Below are positions 17,492 to 25,514 of a stretch of DNA of 28,996 bases, piece after piece. Positions within the stretch are counted from its first letter, which is position 1. Each line of letters begins with the position of its first letter. The DNA lies in contig JAPYTH010000023.1 of NCBI GenBank assembly GCA_029936295.1, positions 1-28,996 on the forward strand, in the 5' to 3' direction. The stretch is from TMED109 sp015660425. Lineage in GTDB: Bacteria; Pseudomonadota; Alphaproteobacteria; TMED109. The notes below the pieces were generated by a model. It worked only from the letters and a program-made list of their open reading frames with translations, searched no databases and was not told the DNA's origin. Both the position numbers and the translations under genes were made by a program.

Positions 17492-18379
17492 ATGAATAAA
17501 TTGGGTGTTCTTAGTAAGTATTTTATATTAATCATATTTTTAACTAATATTTCTTGTTCTACAAACACAAAAGAAGAGAAATTTATAGATAGAAGTGTGG
17601 ATGAAATATATAATTCAGCTATGAGGTATATGGAATCTAACAAATTTAACCAGGCTTCAAAAGAGTTTGAAGAAGTTGAAAGACAACACCCTTATTCAAT
17701 TTGGGCAACAAGAGCTCAATTAATGTCAGCATACGTAAAGTATAAATTAAATGATTATGATACAGCTATAGCTAACGCTAACAGGTATATTGAGTTACAT
17801 CCTAGTGCAAACGATATTGATTATGCTTATTACTTAATAGCATTATGTTATTATGAACAAATTAATGACTTTAGAAGGGATCAATCTGATACTAGTAAGG
17901 CACTAACTGCTTTTAATAATTTAATTAGGAGGTTTCCTAATTCAGATTATACTAGAGATTCTATGTTGAAACTTGATTTGGTTAGTGATCATCTTGCAGC
18001 AAGGGAAATGAATGTTGGAAGAATTTATCAAGGTTTAGATAATCATATTGCAGCTATAAATAGATTTAAAACCGTAGTAGATTCATATTCTAAAACTAGT
18101 CATGTACCGGAAGCACTGGCTAGATTAACAGAATTATATTTCACATTAGGTTTATATAATGAAGCTAAAGTTTATGCTTCAGTATTAGGGCATAACTATC
18201 CTAGCAATAAATGGTATAGTTATTCATATTCTTTATTTGCTTCTAAAAAAAAGAATTTGTTATCTATAAATAATAATGAGGTTGAATTAACTAAAATAGA
18301 AAATATTAATAAAGAAGAAAAAAATTCATTTTCATACATTTTAGATGAGTTTATTAATTTTTTTGATAGTGAGGAATAA
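17492..18379 (+). CDS. bamD: outer membrane assembly lipoprotein BamD
   Basis: BamD (ComL/YfiO) is the essential lipoprotein of the BAM complex that inserts beta-barrel proteins into the outer membrane. The 295-residue product begins with a lipoprotein signal peptide and a candidate lipidated Cys22 (NISC; not a perfect lipobox, lacking the usual Leu/Ala/Gly pattern). Tandem TPR-like helices follow: FNQASKEFEEVERQHPYS, YDTAIANANRYIELHP, and ALTAFNNLIRRFPNSDY. The conserved QHPYS segment and a later AAINRFKTVV repeat fit BamD. In alphaproteobacteria bamD commonly sits between lpxC and recN, as it does here apart from the inserted MORN, ETF-QO and hisN genes. Confidence 0.93.
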   Translation: MNKLGVLSKYFILIIFLTNISCSTNTKEEKFIDRSVDEIYNSAMRYMESNKFNQASKEFEEVERQHPYSIWATRAQLMSAYVKYKLNDYDTAIANANRYIELHPSANDIDYAYYLIALCYYEQINDFRRDQSDTSKALTAFNNLIRRFPNSDYTRDSMLKLDLVSDHLAAREMNVGRIYQGLDNHIAAINRFKTVVDSYSKTSHVPEALARLTELYFTLGLYNEAKVYASVLGHNYPSNKWYSYSYSLFASKKKNLLSINNNEVELTKIENINKEEKNSFSYILDEFINFFDSEE

Positions 18380-18389
18380 TAGGAAATAA

Positions 18390-20084
18390 ATGTTAGGCTA
18401 TCTTTCTATAAAAAATATAGTTTTAATAGAAAAATTAGAATTAGATTTTAAGGAAGGTTTTACAGTTCTTACTGGTGAAACAGGAGCTGGTAAATCAATA
18501 ATTGTTGATGCTATAAATTTAATATTAGGAAAAAGGTCTGAAAAGCGTTTAATTAGAAAAGGCCAAGATACAGCATCTGTAACAGCTTTATTTAGACTTC
18601 CTAAAAATCATATTGCTATAAATTTTGCATATGAAAAAGGTTTTATAATTAAGGAAGAACTTATATTAAGAAGACAAATTTTATCCACTGGTAGAAGTCA
18701 ATGTTTTTTAAATGATGAAACTATTTCATTAACTTTTATGAAAAATATCAGTGATTTGTTGGTGGAAGTTCATGGTCAGAATGATCAAGCAGGTCTGTTA
18801 GATAGTTCTAATCATATTAATATATTAGATGATTGGGATAATTTATCAAAAAATACAAAAAAAGTATCAGATTCTTATTATTTATATAAAGATCATACAA
18901 AAAAATATAATGAGTATATAAAAGAATCAAGTCAATTTGAGCTTAAAAAAAACTATCTAACTGAAGATTTGGATGAACTTATAAAATTAGATCTAAAAGA
19001 TAATGAAATTGATAAATTAACACATGATAGAAATTATCTTATGTCGGTTGAAAAAATTAGAGATAGCTTAAATAAAATTCATTATTTTTTACAGGGGGAC
19101 ATCGATACTAAAGGAGTATATGAAAATTTAAGCTTAGCTAAAAAACAGATGCTTACAATTTTATCGTTAAATAAAGAAAAATTTAAAGATTTAAACGAAG
19201 CAATTGATAAAACAATTATTGAATTTAAGGAAGTAGAAGCTGGTATAGAAAATTGTTTGTACTCAATAGATGAAAATAATTTAAGTTTAGAAGAGATAGA
19301 AAAAAGGATATCTTCTATAAGACATATTTCTAGAAAACACAATGTAGAAATTAAAGATTTAGATAATATAAAAATTAAACTTCAAAGTGATCTTTCTAAT
19401 TTATTAAATATTAAGGAAGATTTAAAAATATTAAAAAATGAAAATAATATTTTAAAAGAAAAATATATAAATGAATCAGAAATTTTATCTAATTTTAGGA
19501 AGACAGCATCTATCAAATTATCTAAAGCTGTTAATAGAGAGTTTCCAGTTTTAAAATTAGATAATGCTAATTTTAAAACAAATATTACTTTATTAGAGGA
19601 AAACAATTGGAAATATAATGGTTTGGATAATGTTTTTTTCCAGATAGAGACTAATAAAGGGTCTGGTTTTGATTCAATAGGAAAAATTGCTTCAGGAGGT
19701 GAGTTATCTAGAATAATGTTGGCAATAAAAGTTTCATTATCTTCAGATGTTGATAATTTAAATAATATAAAAACATTAATATTTGATGAGGTTGATACTG
19801 GAGTAGGAGGGGCTGTAGCTGATGCTATTGGAAAAAGGTTAGAACTTTTAGGGGCACATAACCAAGTTTTGGCAGTAACCCACCATCCTCAGGTCGCAGC
19901 TAGATCTAATAACCATTTTAAAGTTAATAAAAGTATAAATAACAGTTTTACATCAACAAGTATAAATAATTTAAAATTTAAAGAACGCATAGAAGAGGTA
20001 GCTAGAATGCTATCCGGGGCTAAAGTAACTGATGCTGCTAGAAATGCTGCAAAAAGTTTATTCCAAAATAATAAAAACTTGTGA
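18390..20084 (+). CDS. recN: DNA repair protein RecN
   Basis: RecN is an SMC-like ATPase that acts in double-strand break repair, probably by bringing DNA ends together. The 564-residue product has an N-terminal Walker A GETGAGKS in a RecF/SMC head, HGQNDQAGLLD, then a long charged, coiled-coil-like middle (about 150-370). The C-terminal head has the ABC signature SGGELSR and Walker B TLIFDEVDTGVGG, followed by the H-loop VTHHPQVAA. AGGAAA at 18380-18385 gives a good ribosome-binding site. It lies 10 bases after bamD and 24 before ligA, consistent with one operon. Confidence 0.96.
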   Translation: MLGYLSIKNIVLIEKLELDFKEGFTVLTGETGAGKSIIVDAINLILGKRSEKRLIRKGQDTASVTALFRLPKNHIAINFAYEKGFIIKEELILRRQILSTGRSQCFLNDETISLTFMKNISDLLVEVHGQNDQAGLLDSSNHINILDDWDNLSKNTKKVSDSYYLYKDHTKKYNEYIKESSQFELKKNYLTEDLDELIKLDLKDNEIDKLTHDRNYLMSVEKIRDSLNKIHYFLQGDIDTKGVYENLSLAKKQMLTILSLNKEKFKDLNEAIDKTIIEFKEVEAGIENCLYSIDENNLSLEEIEKRISSIRHISRKHNVEIKDLDNIKIKLQSDLSNLLNIKEDLKILKNENNILKEKYINESEILSNFRKTASIKLSKAVNREFPVLKLDNANFKTNITLLEENNWKYNGLDNVFFQIETNKGSGFDSIGKIASGGELSRIMLAIKVSLSSDVDNLNNIKTLIFDEVDTGVGGAVADAIGKRLELLGAHNQVLAVTHHPQVAARSNNHFKVNKSINNSFTSTSINNLKFKERIEEVARMLSGAKVTDAARNAAKSLFQNNKNL

Positions 20085-20108
20085 CTTTAATTAAAGTAAG
20101 GTCTTTAA

Positions 20109-22172
20109 ATGAATAAAGAAAAAACTATTAAGCAATTAGAAGATTTAGCGTCGCAAATAGAATATCATGATAATTTATATTATAATAATGATTTGCCAGA
20201 AATTTCTGATGCTGAATATGATAAGCTTAGATTGCAAAATAAAAATTTAGAAACTCAATTTCCTGAGTTAGTCCTATCTAATAGTCCTTCTAATAGGGTA
20301 GGTGTTGCAGTAACATCATCTTTTAAAAAAGTTAATCATGTTATTCCGATGTTATCATTAGGCAATACATTTACTGAAAATGAAGTTGAAGAATATCTAA
20401 ATAAGACCCGTCGTTTTTTAAAAATTAATCAAGATGAAAATATGGAGTTTGTAGCAGAGCCAAAAATTGATGGTTTATCTGCAACATTAATATATAAAAA
20501 AGGGAGACTTATTCTAGGTGCAACTAGAGGGGATGGGAAACAAGGAGAAAATATTACTGAAAGTATTAGAACTATTGAAGATGTACCAAAAGTTTTAATA
20601 GGTAATTACCCAGAAGAAATAGAAATAAGAGGTGAAATTTTTATTTCTAATTCTGAATTTGAAAAAGTTAATAATTTAAGAATTCAGAATTCTTTACCTA
20701 TATTTGCAAATCCTAGGAATGCAGCAGCGGGCTCAGTAAGACAATTAGATCCTAAAGTCACAGCATCTCGAAAATTAGGATTTTTTGCATATAGTTGGGG
20801 TTTATTATCATCACCTATTGGTAAAAGTTTAATTGAAGTAAGAGAGAATATTAAAGAATTTGGATTTAATTTAAATCATCCTGTTAAATTGTGTTCAGAT
20901 TTAAGTCAAATGCTTCAATTTTATGCAGATATTTATCAAAATAGATCTAACTTAGATTTTGATATTGATGGTATCGTTTATAAATTAAATAATTTAAGTT
21001 ATTATGACCGGTTAGGAGCAACAGAGCATTCTCCTCGATATGCTGTATCGCATAAGTTCCCTCCTGAAGTAGGCCTGACTATATTGAACGATGTTAAATT
21101 TCAAGTAGGTAGGACAGGTGCAATTACTCCTGTAGCAGAGTTAATACCTGTAACAATAGGTGGAGTTAGAATACAAAGGGCAAGTTTACATAATAAAGAT
21201 GAAATAAATAGATTAGGAATAGTAATTGGCGACACAGTTTCTGTAAAAAGAGCTGGAGATGTAATTCCTCAAGTAATAAACTACATACCAAATTTAAGAC
21301 CCAAGGAAAGTAAACTAATATTATTTCCAAATAATTGTCCATCCTGTAATAGTGTTTTAAAAAGAGAAAATGATGAGGCTATTATTAGGTGTGTAAATTT
21401 AAGTAATTGTAATGAACAATTAAAAGGTCAATTAGTACATTTTGTTTCTAGAAATGCATTTAATATAGGAGGTCTTGGGGAAAAACAAATTATAGAATTA
21501 TTTGATAAAAATATTATTAAGGAGCCAGCAGATATTTTTTTATTAGATTTAGAAATGGAAAAAGATAAAAAAGAAAAAATATTAAGTTTATCTGGCTGGG
21601 GAGATCTATCATTATCAAATATAATTAAGTCTATAAATAATTCTAAAAACCAACCTATTGAAAAAATCATTTATTCTCTTGGTATTAGGCATGTAGGACA
21701 AGGAACAGCTAAACTTATTGCTAAAAATTATAAGTCTTCAGCAATGTTTATTGATAAGATTAAAGAATTAGAAATATATGCAAGTAGAGAAGTATTTATA
21801 GAAGAGCTAAGGGCAATTAATGGGTTAGGAGATAAAGCAATTCTTTCGTTGATATCTTATTTTCAAATAAATAGTGTACAATTTTTTAATTTAATTAAGT
21901 TTTTAAAAATTAGTGATTCCTTATATATGGAAGATAATTCACATTATTTATATGGCAAGAGACTAGTTTTTACAGGAAAATTTGTACATTTATCTAGAAC
22001 AGAAATTAAAAATAAATCAGAAAAAGTTGGAGCATTAATTTCTAGTCAAGTATCTAATAAAACGGATATATTAGTAGCAGGTTTAAACCCAGGTTCTAAA
22101 GTTACAAAAGCTAAAGAACTTTTAGTTTCTATTATTAATGAAGAAAGCTTTTTATCATATTTTAATGAATAG
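20109..22172 (+). CDS. ligA: NAD-dependent DNA ligase LigA
   Basis: LigA seals nicks during replication and repair using NAD as the adenylate donor. The 687-residue product has the full domain order. The Ia NAD-binding domain at the N-terminus includes YYNNDLPEISDAEYD. The adenylation domain carries the catalytic Lys119 in EPKIDGLSA, then TRGDGKQGE and NPRNAAAGSVRQLD. The OB fold includes VGRTGAITPVAEL. A Cys4 zinc finger is formed by C410, C413, C428 and C434. Helix-hairpin-helix repeats and a C-terminal BRCT domain (LVFTGKF...KVTKAKELL) complete it. The last 11 bases overlap the end of the convergent aminopeptidase gene. Confidence 0.97.
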   Translation: MNKEKTIKQLEDLASQIEYHDNLYYNNDLPEISDAEYDKLRLQNKNLETQFPELVLSNSPSNRVGVAVTSSFKKVNHVIPMLSLGNTFTENEVEEYLNKTRRFLKINQDENMEFVAEPKIDGLSATLIYKKGRLILGATRGDGKQGENITESIRTIEDVPKVLIGNYPEEIEIRGEIFISNSEFEKVNNLRIQNSLPIFANPRNAAAGSVRQLDPKVTASRKLGFFAYSWGLLSSPIGKSLIEVRENIKEFGFNLNHPVKLCSDLSQMLQFYADIYQNRSNLDFDIDGIVYKLNNLSYYDRLGATEHSPRYAVSHKFPPEVGLTILNDVKFQVGRTGAITPVAELIPVTIGGVRIQRASLHNKDEINRLGIVIGDTVSVKRAGDVIPQVINYIPNLRPKESKLILFPNNCPSCNSVLKRENDEAIIRCVNLSNCNEQLKGQLVHFVSRNAFNIGGLGEKQIIELFDKNIIKEPADIFLLDLEMEKDKKEKILSLSGWGDLSLSNIIKSINNSKNQPIEKIIYSLGIRHVGQGTAKLIAKNYKSSAMFIDKIKELEIYASREVFIEELRAINGLGDKAILSLISYFQINSVQFFNLIKFLKISDSLYMEDNSHYLYGKRLVFTGKFVHLSRTEIKNKSEKVGALISSQVSNKTDILVAGLNPGSKVTKAKELLVSIINEESFLSYFNE

Positions 22173-23979
22173 ATTTCTTGTATGGTTTGCAAACTATTTT
22201 TAACCAGCTTTTATTACCTTTTTCTAAGCAAATAGATAATTCTTTATAAACAGAACTATTATAATTGTTTATCCATTTAATTTCTTCTTCTGTTAGTAAG
22301 GTATAGTTAATTAGCTTTATATCAATAGGTGCTAATGTTAAGGTTTTAAAAGCTAACATATTTTTATTCTTTCCGTCAGTAAGCTTTATAACTACCATTA
22401 AATTTTCTATCCTTATACCATATTTATTTTCCAAATAGAAACCTGGTTCATTTGAAGTAATCATTCCTGGTTCAAGGATAATAAATGATCCTTTAGATAT
22501 TCTATGGGGTCCCTCATGAACACTTAAAAAAGAGCCAACTCCATGACCTGTTCCATGTCCATAATTCATGTCATTCTTCCATAAAGGAGATCTTGTTAAT
22601 AGGTCTAAATCATTTCCAGTAGTTCCATATGGGAAAACTGCACTTGCAAGGGCTATATGAGCCTTTAATACTATAGTAAAATGTTTTTTCATTTGTATAG
22701 AAGGTGTGCCAATAGATATTGTTCTTGTTACATCGGTAGTTCCTTCTAAATATTGCCCTCCACTATCACAAAGATACAGACCATTCCCTGTTATTTTTTT
22801 ATTGCTTTGATTAGTCACTCTATAATGAACTACAGCTCCATTAGAAGCATAACCACTGATGGTTTCAAAAGAAGTGCATATAAAGTTTTTTTGTTTTGAT
22901 CTAAAATAATCTACTTTATTAGAGAAAAGTAATTCAGATTTCTTAGTATTTTTTGATGTATAAATCCAATATAAGAATTGAGATAAAGCAATACCATCAT
23001 TTTTATGAGCTATAATACTACCTTTAATCTCTACTGTATTTTTTATAGCTTTCATTGATTCAATTGGGCAATCTTTCTCAATTATATTATTCTTATTTAT
23101 TTTAAGTATTTCATTAGCTAGTGAATAAGAAGTGGTATGAGGGTTAATTAATATTTTATTTTTAGTTTTTGCAATTTTATTAAGTGCATCTAGTATTTTA
23201 TCTTCTGGATAAATTTTTATATTGGTAATTTTTTTATTAAAATAATCTTTTATTTTTTTATTTATGCGTGATTTATCAATGAACAGGTATATTTTTTGAT
23301 TTTTAAAAATAATTGCTCGAGTTAAAATAATAGGGGTGTGTTCTAAATCTGAACCTCTAATATTTAGTAGCCAAGCAATTGCATCTGGTTGAGTTATTAT
23401 ATAAGTATCAGCATTTAACAATTGTAAGTTTAAACACAATTTTTTAATTTTGTCGGGCGCACTTATTCCTGCATACTTTTTAATATGTATTTTAATTTTA
23501 CTCTTGGGTTTATTTTCTCTATTTGAATTCCAGATTAAATCTATAGGATTATCTTTTAATGCTATAAATTTAATATTATTTTTTGTTCCAATATTAGATA
23601 AATGTTTTATTTTAGAGAGAGAATGAAGCCAAGGGTCATAAGCAATATTTTTAAATTTTTTTGAATTATTTTCTATATAATTAATCACTGATTCTTCTGA
23701 GGACAATACTACATTAATATTGGTATTCTTAGTTTCTTTTATTGCTTGTATTGTATATCGGCTATCAACAAAAAGTATAGTTGAATCACGTAAAATAAGC
23801 ATTTCTCCTGCAGAACCTGAAAACCCACTAATCCATTCTAGTCTAGAATCTGATTTTGGAACATATTCTCCTAGGTAACTATCTGATCTAGGCTGTATAA
23901 AACCATCTAAATTCTTTGTATTTAGAAATGTTTGAATAGATTTAATTCTATTTATTATATTAATATTGTTTCTCATCAT
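22162..23979 (-). CDS. Xaa-Pro aminopeptidase (M24B, three-domain type)
   Basis: This metallopeptidase removes an N-terminal residue preceding proline, and is probably a cytoplasmic scavenging peptidase because no signal peptide is seen. The 605-residue protein has two creatinase-like N-terminal domains (starting with RLEWISGFSGSAG) and a C-terminal pita-bread domain. All five metal ligands are visible: D405 in CDSGGQY, D416 in TTDVTRT, H479 in GHGTGHG, E511 in SNEPGFY and E525 in RIEN. The length matches the large eukaryotic-like/alphaproteobacterial form rather than E. coli PepP. ATG codons at 23979 and 23976 are both possible; neither has a clear ribosome-binding site. It has its own transcription unit. 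Confidence 0.94.
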   Translation of the reverse strand: MMRNNINIINRIKSIQTFLNTKNLDGFIQPRSDSYLGEYVPKSDSRLEWISGFSGSAGEMLILRDSTILFVDSRYTIQAIKETKNTNINVVLSSEESVINYIENNSKKFKNIAYDPWLHSLSKIKHLSNIGTKNNIKFIALKDNPIDLIWNSNRENKPKSKIKIHIKKYAGISAPDKIKKLCLNLQLLNADTYIITQPDAIAWLLNIRGSDLEHTPIILTRAIIFKNQKIYLFIDKSRINKKIKDYFNKKITNIKIYPEDKILDALNKIAKTKNKILINPHTTSYSLANEILKINKNNIIEKDCPIESMKAIKNTVEIKGSIIAHKNDGIALSQFLYWIYTSKNTKKSELLFSNKVDYFRSKQKNFICTSFETISGYASNGAVVHYRVTNQSNKKITGNGLYLCDSGGQYLEGTTDVTRTISIGTPSIQMKKHFTIVLKAHIALASAVFPYGTTGNDLDLLTRSPLWKNDMNYGHGTGHGVGSFLSVHEGPHRISKGSFIILEPGMITSNEPGFYLENKYGIRIENLMVVIKLTDGKNKNMLAFKTLTLAPIDIKLINYTLLTEEEIKWINNYNSSVYKELSICLEKGNKSWLKIVCKPYKKSIH

Positions 23980-24233
23980 AAAATTATTATATAAAGTATT
24001 TAGTAAAATATTACATAAATATTTTATTTTAATTTTAATTTTTATTATTATTCATACAAGTTATGAAATTTATACATACCTGAACTACAATATAGTATGC
24101 CTTATTGTTATAAAATAACCATGATATGCATTTTTTATCCTGAATTAATGTTTTAGCATGCATTTTTTGCATATCTATAAGTTAATATTAAAGTTAGTAA
24201 TTAATAATTTTTGGCTCTATATATGATCATAGG
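23980..24233. other. non-coding AT-rich interval with short repeats
   Basis: There is no convincing gene here. It lies between the start of the leftward aminopeptidase gene and a hairpin pair, so it should contain the aminopeptidase promoter; a - strand TATAAT at 23991-23986 is very close to the start codon. ATGCATTTTTT occurs twice, at 24126-24136 and 24158-24168. GATATGCA (24123-24130) and TGCATATC (24168-24175) are a perfect inverted repeat around them. A shorter GTTAT-AAA-ATAAC hairpin lies at 24107-24119. In sequence this AT-rich, such short repeats can arise by chance. Confidence 0.45.
24217..24227 (+). promoter_or_regulatory. candidate promoter -10 for the hairpin RNA
   Basis: CTATAT (24217-24222) overlaps TATGAT (24222-24227), the latter five of six matches to TATAAT. 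Transcription from this -10 would start near 24234, the first base of the following 13-base stem. The only nearby -35-like hexamer, TTAGTA at 24194-24199, is weak. The CTATAT form also resembles RpoH-type -10 elements of alphaproteobacteria, but no CTTG-like -35 is evident at the right distance. This is inferred, not established. Confidence 0.25.
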
Positions 24234-24362
24234 TAATAATAATTTGGTTTTTCCTCTCCCTTGATGATTAATTCATCTCCATATTGTCAAATTATTATTA
24301 TTGTGAAATAAAATGGCAGCTTGATTTTCCTCCCCCCTAAGATATCAGAGCTGCCATTTAAT
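24234..24362 (+). ncRNA. candidate structured RNA with two anti-Shine-Dalgarno hairpin loops
   Basis: Hairpin A pairs 24234-24246 with 24288-24300 (13 perfect pairs). Its 41-base loop carries TTTTCCTCTCCC at 24249-24260. Hairpin B pairs 24311-24321 with 24349-24359 (11 perfect pairs, GC-rich for this genome) and four more pairs (24322-24325 with 24344-24347) past one bulged G. Its apical loop carries TTTTCCTCCCCC at 24325-24336. The loop 12-mers differ at one position and complement ribosome-binding sites. Two hairpins with CCUCC-type loops are the hallmark of alphaproteobacterial anti-SD RNAs such as the cuckoo/CcsR group, so a related trans-acting RNA is possible. Alternatives are a cis leader of the gene at 24380 or, on the other strand, a terminator. 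No U-tract follows on the + strand. Confidence 0.45.
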
Positions 24363-24379
24363 AAAATTTAGGAAATGAA

Positions 24380-24625
24380 ATGAAATATGAAGGTTTTAAA
24401 GAATCAAATTTTATAAAGATAAAAAATTCAAATTTAAGTAATTTTATTGAATTTAAATATAGTATTGAACAATCTGATTTAGGAAGAAAAATTCAAGGTA
24501 AATATATTAAAAAATTTATAAGATCATTTTTTAATATTTTTACTATAAGTCAAGTTTCAAACATTTATTATAAAAATATTAATAATTCCTCATCTACTTA
24601 TTCGAAAGACTGGTGGAAAATTTAA
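24380..24625 (+). CDS. small hypothetical protein, 81 residues
   Basis: I do not recognise this protein. It is rich in Lys, Asn, Ser, Phe and Ile. A middle segment (about 33-55, GRKIQGKYIKKFIRSFFNIF) could form a basic amphipathic helix, and it ends in DWWKI. No signal peptide or full membrane span is seen. Support for a real gene comes from AGGAAA at 24370-24375, six bases before ATG 24380 on the AGGA core, and from the frame filling the space exactly up to the convergent prmA stop. It lies 21 bases after a strong hairpin whose loop TTTCCT (24326-24331) is complementary to its ribosome-binding site. It lacks the LSDxxLxDIG core of DUF1127, the small-protein family linked to anti-SD RNAs in Rhodobacter. 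Confidence 0.55.
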   Translation: MKYEGFKESNFIKIKNSNLSNFIEFKYSIEQSDLGRKIQGKYIKKFIRSFFNIFTISQVSNIYYKNINNSSSTYSKDWWKI

Positions 24626-24626
24626 T

Positions 24627-25499
24627 TTAATATTTTTTAAGTAAAAGTGTAGACCAATTATTTTTCTCATATTGGAGTTCTAATACTAATCCCATTCCTC
24701 TTAATTTATTTAAAATCATGAAGGTTTGTGAATGTAATATTCCTGAAATAATTACTCTACCTTTATTTTTTAATTTTTTATTAATTAAATAAGCACTTTT
24801 AAGTATTGGAATAGCTAATATATTAATAGTAATTATATCATATTTTTGTTTTAGAGTTTTATTTAATCCATTTCCTTTTTTAATATTAAGTTTAGTATGT
24901 AAAAAATTTAATTTAGCATTATAAATTGAGGTTTTCACAGCCTGTAAATCTATATCTATTAGCTCAACATTTCTCCTCCATAATTTAGCCATTACAATTC
25001 CCAAAATACCTGAACCACAGCCTACATCAATAATATCATTATTATTTTTCTTTTTAAAATAAGCAATCCTATTTAGTACATATATAATACCTTCTGTCGT
25101 GGGATGATGACCAGTACCAAACCCTGCCCCTGCTGGTATAATAATATTTTTATTAATATTATATTTTAAATTTATTTTTTCCTCAGTAAATATAAAGCGT
25201 CCTATATTTATTGGGTCCAATCTTTTATTATATTGTAAATTAAGTTTTTGAAAATTACTTTTTAATAAAATTAAATTATTAATATTTATTTTAAAATTTA
25301 TTAAATATTTTTTTATTAATATTAAATTAGGCTTATTGATAAAAAAAACATGTGTATAAAATATTTTTGGCTTTAATGTGTTTGAATTGTTTTCTGCATC
25401 AATTGATGAAATACTTGCATTTAAAGATAAAAAATATTCTTCAATCTTTTCTCTAAATTCATCTTTTAATTTAAGTTTTATTATCCAGATATATTTCAT
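24627..25499 (-). CDS. prmA: ribosomal protein L11 methyltransferase PrmA
   Basis: PrmA is an S-adenosylmethionine-dependent enzyme that methylates lysines of ribosomal protein L11. The 290-residue product has a divergent, Lys/Ile/Asn-rich N-terminal L11-recognition domain, the PrmA-specific GTGHHPTT (128-135) and the SAM-binding DVGCGSG (158-164). It then has ELIDIDLQAVKT and the catalytic-region block NILAIP, then GRVIISGIL. The order and spacing fit PrmA rather than a general methyltransferase. It is the last gene of the leftward operon, 15 bases after the helicase gene. Its stop lies one base from the convergent small gene. Confidence 0.9.
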   Translation of the reverse strand: MKYIWIIKLKLKDEFREKIEEYFLSLNASISSIDAENNSNTLKPKIFYTHVFFINKPNLILIKKYLINFKININNLILLKSNFQKLNLQYNKRLDPINIGRFIFTEEKINLKYNINKNIIIPAGAGFGTGHHPTTEGIIYVLNRIAYFKKKNNNDIIDVGCGSGILGIVMAKLWRRNVELIDIDLQAVKTSIYNAKLNFLHTKLNIKKGNGLNKTLKQKYDIITINILAIPILKSAYLINKKLKNKGRVIISGILHSQTFMILNKLRGMGLVLELQYEKNNWSTLLLKKY

Positions 25500-25514
25500 T
25501 ATTAATTTTTATTA

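Noticed and set aside
24097..24156. 19-codon open frame upstream of the hairpins
   Set aside because: No ribosome-binding site, unremarkable composition and very short; expected by chance.
24311..24375. Hairpin B as a plain intrinsic terminator
   Set aside because: On the + strand it is followed by AATAAAATTT, not a U-tract. On the - strand ATTTTATTT is slightly better, but the next gene in that direction (prmA) ended about 270 bases earlier. It also does not explain the conserved loop motif. It remains an alternative.
24380..24625. Assigning the 81-aa protein to DUF1127
   Set aside because: The family's diagnostic LSDxxLxDIGxxR core is absent; only the neighbourhood is suggestive.
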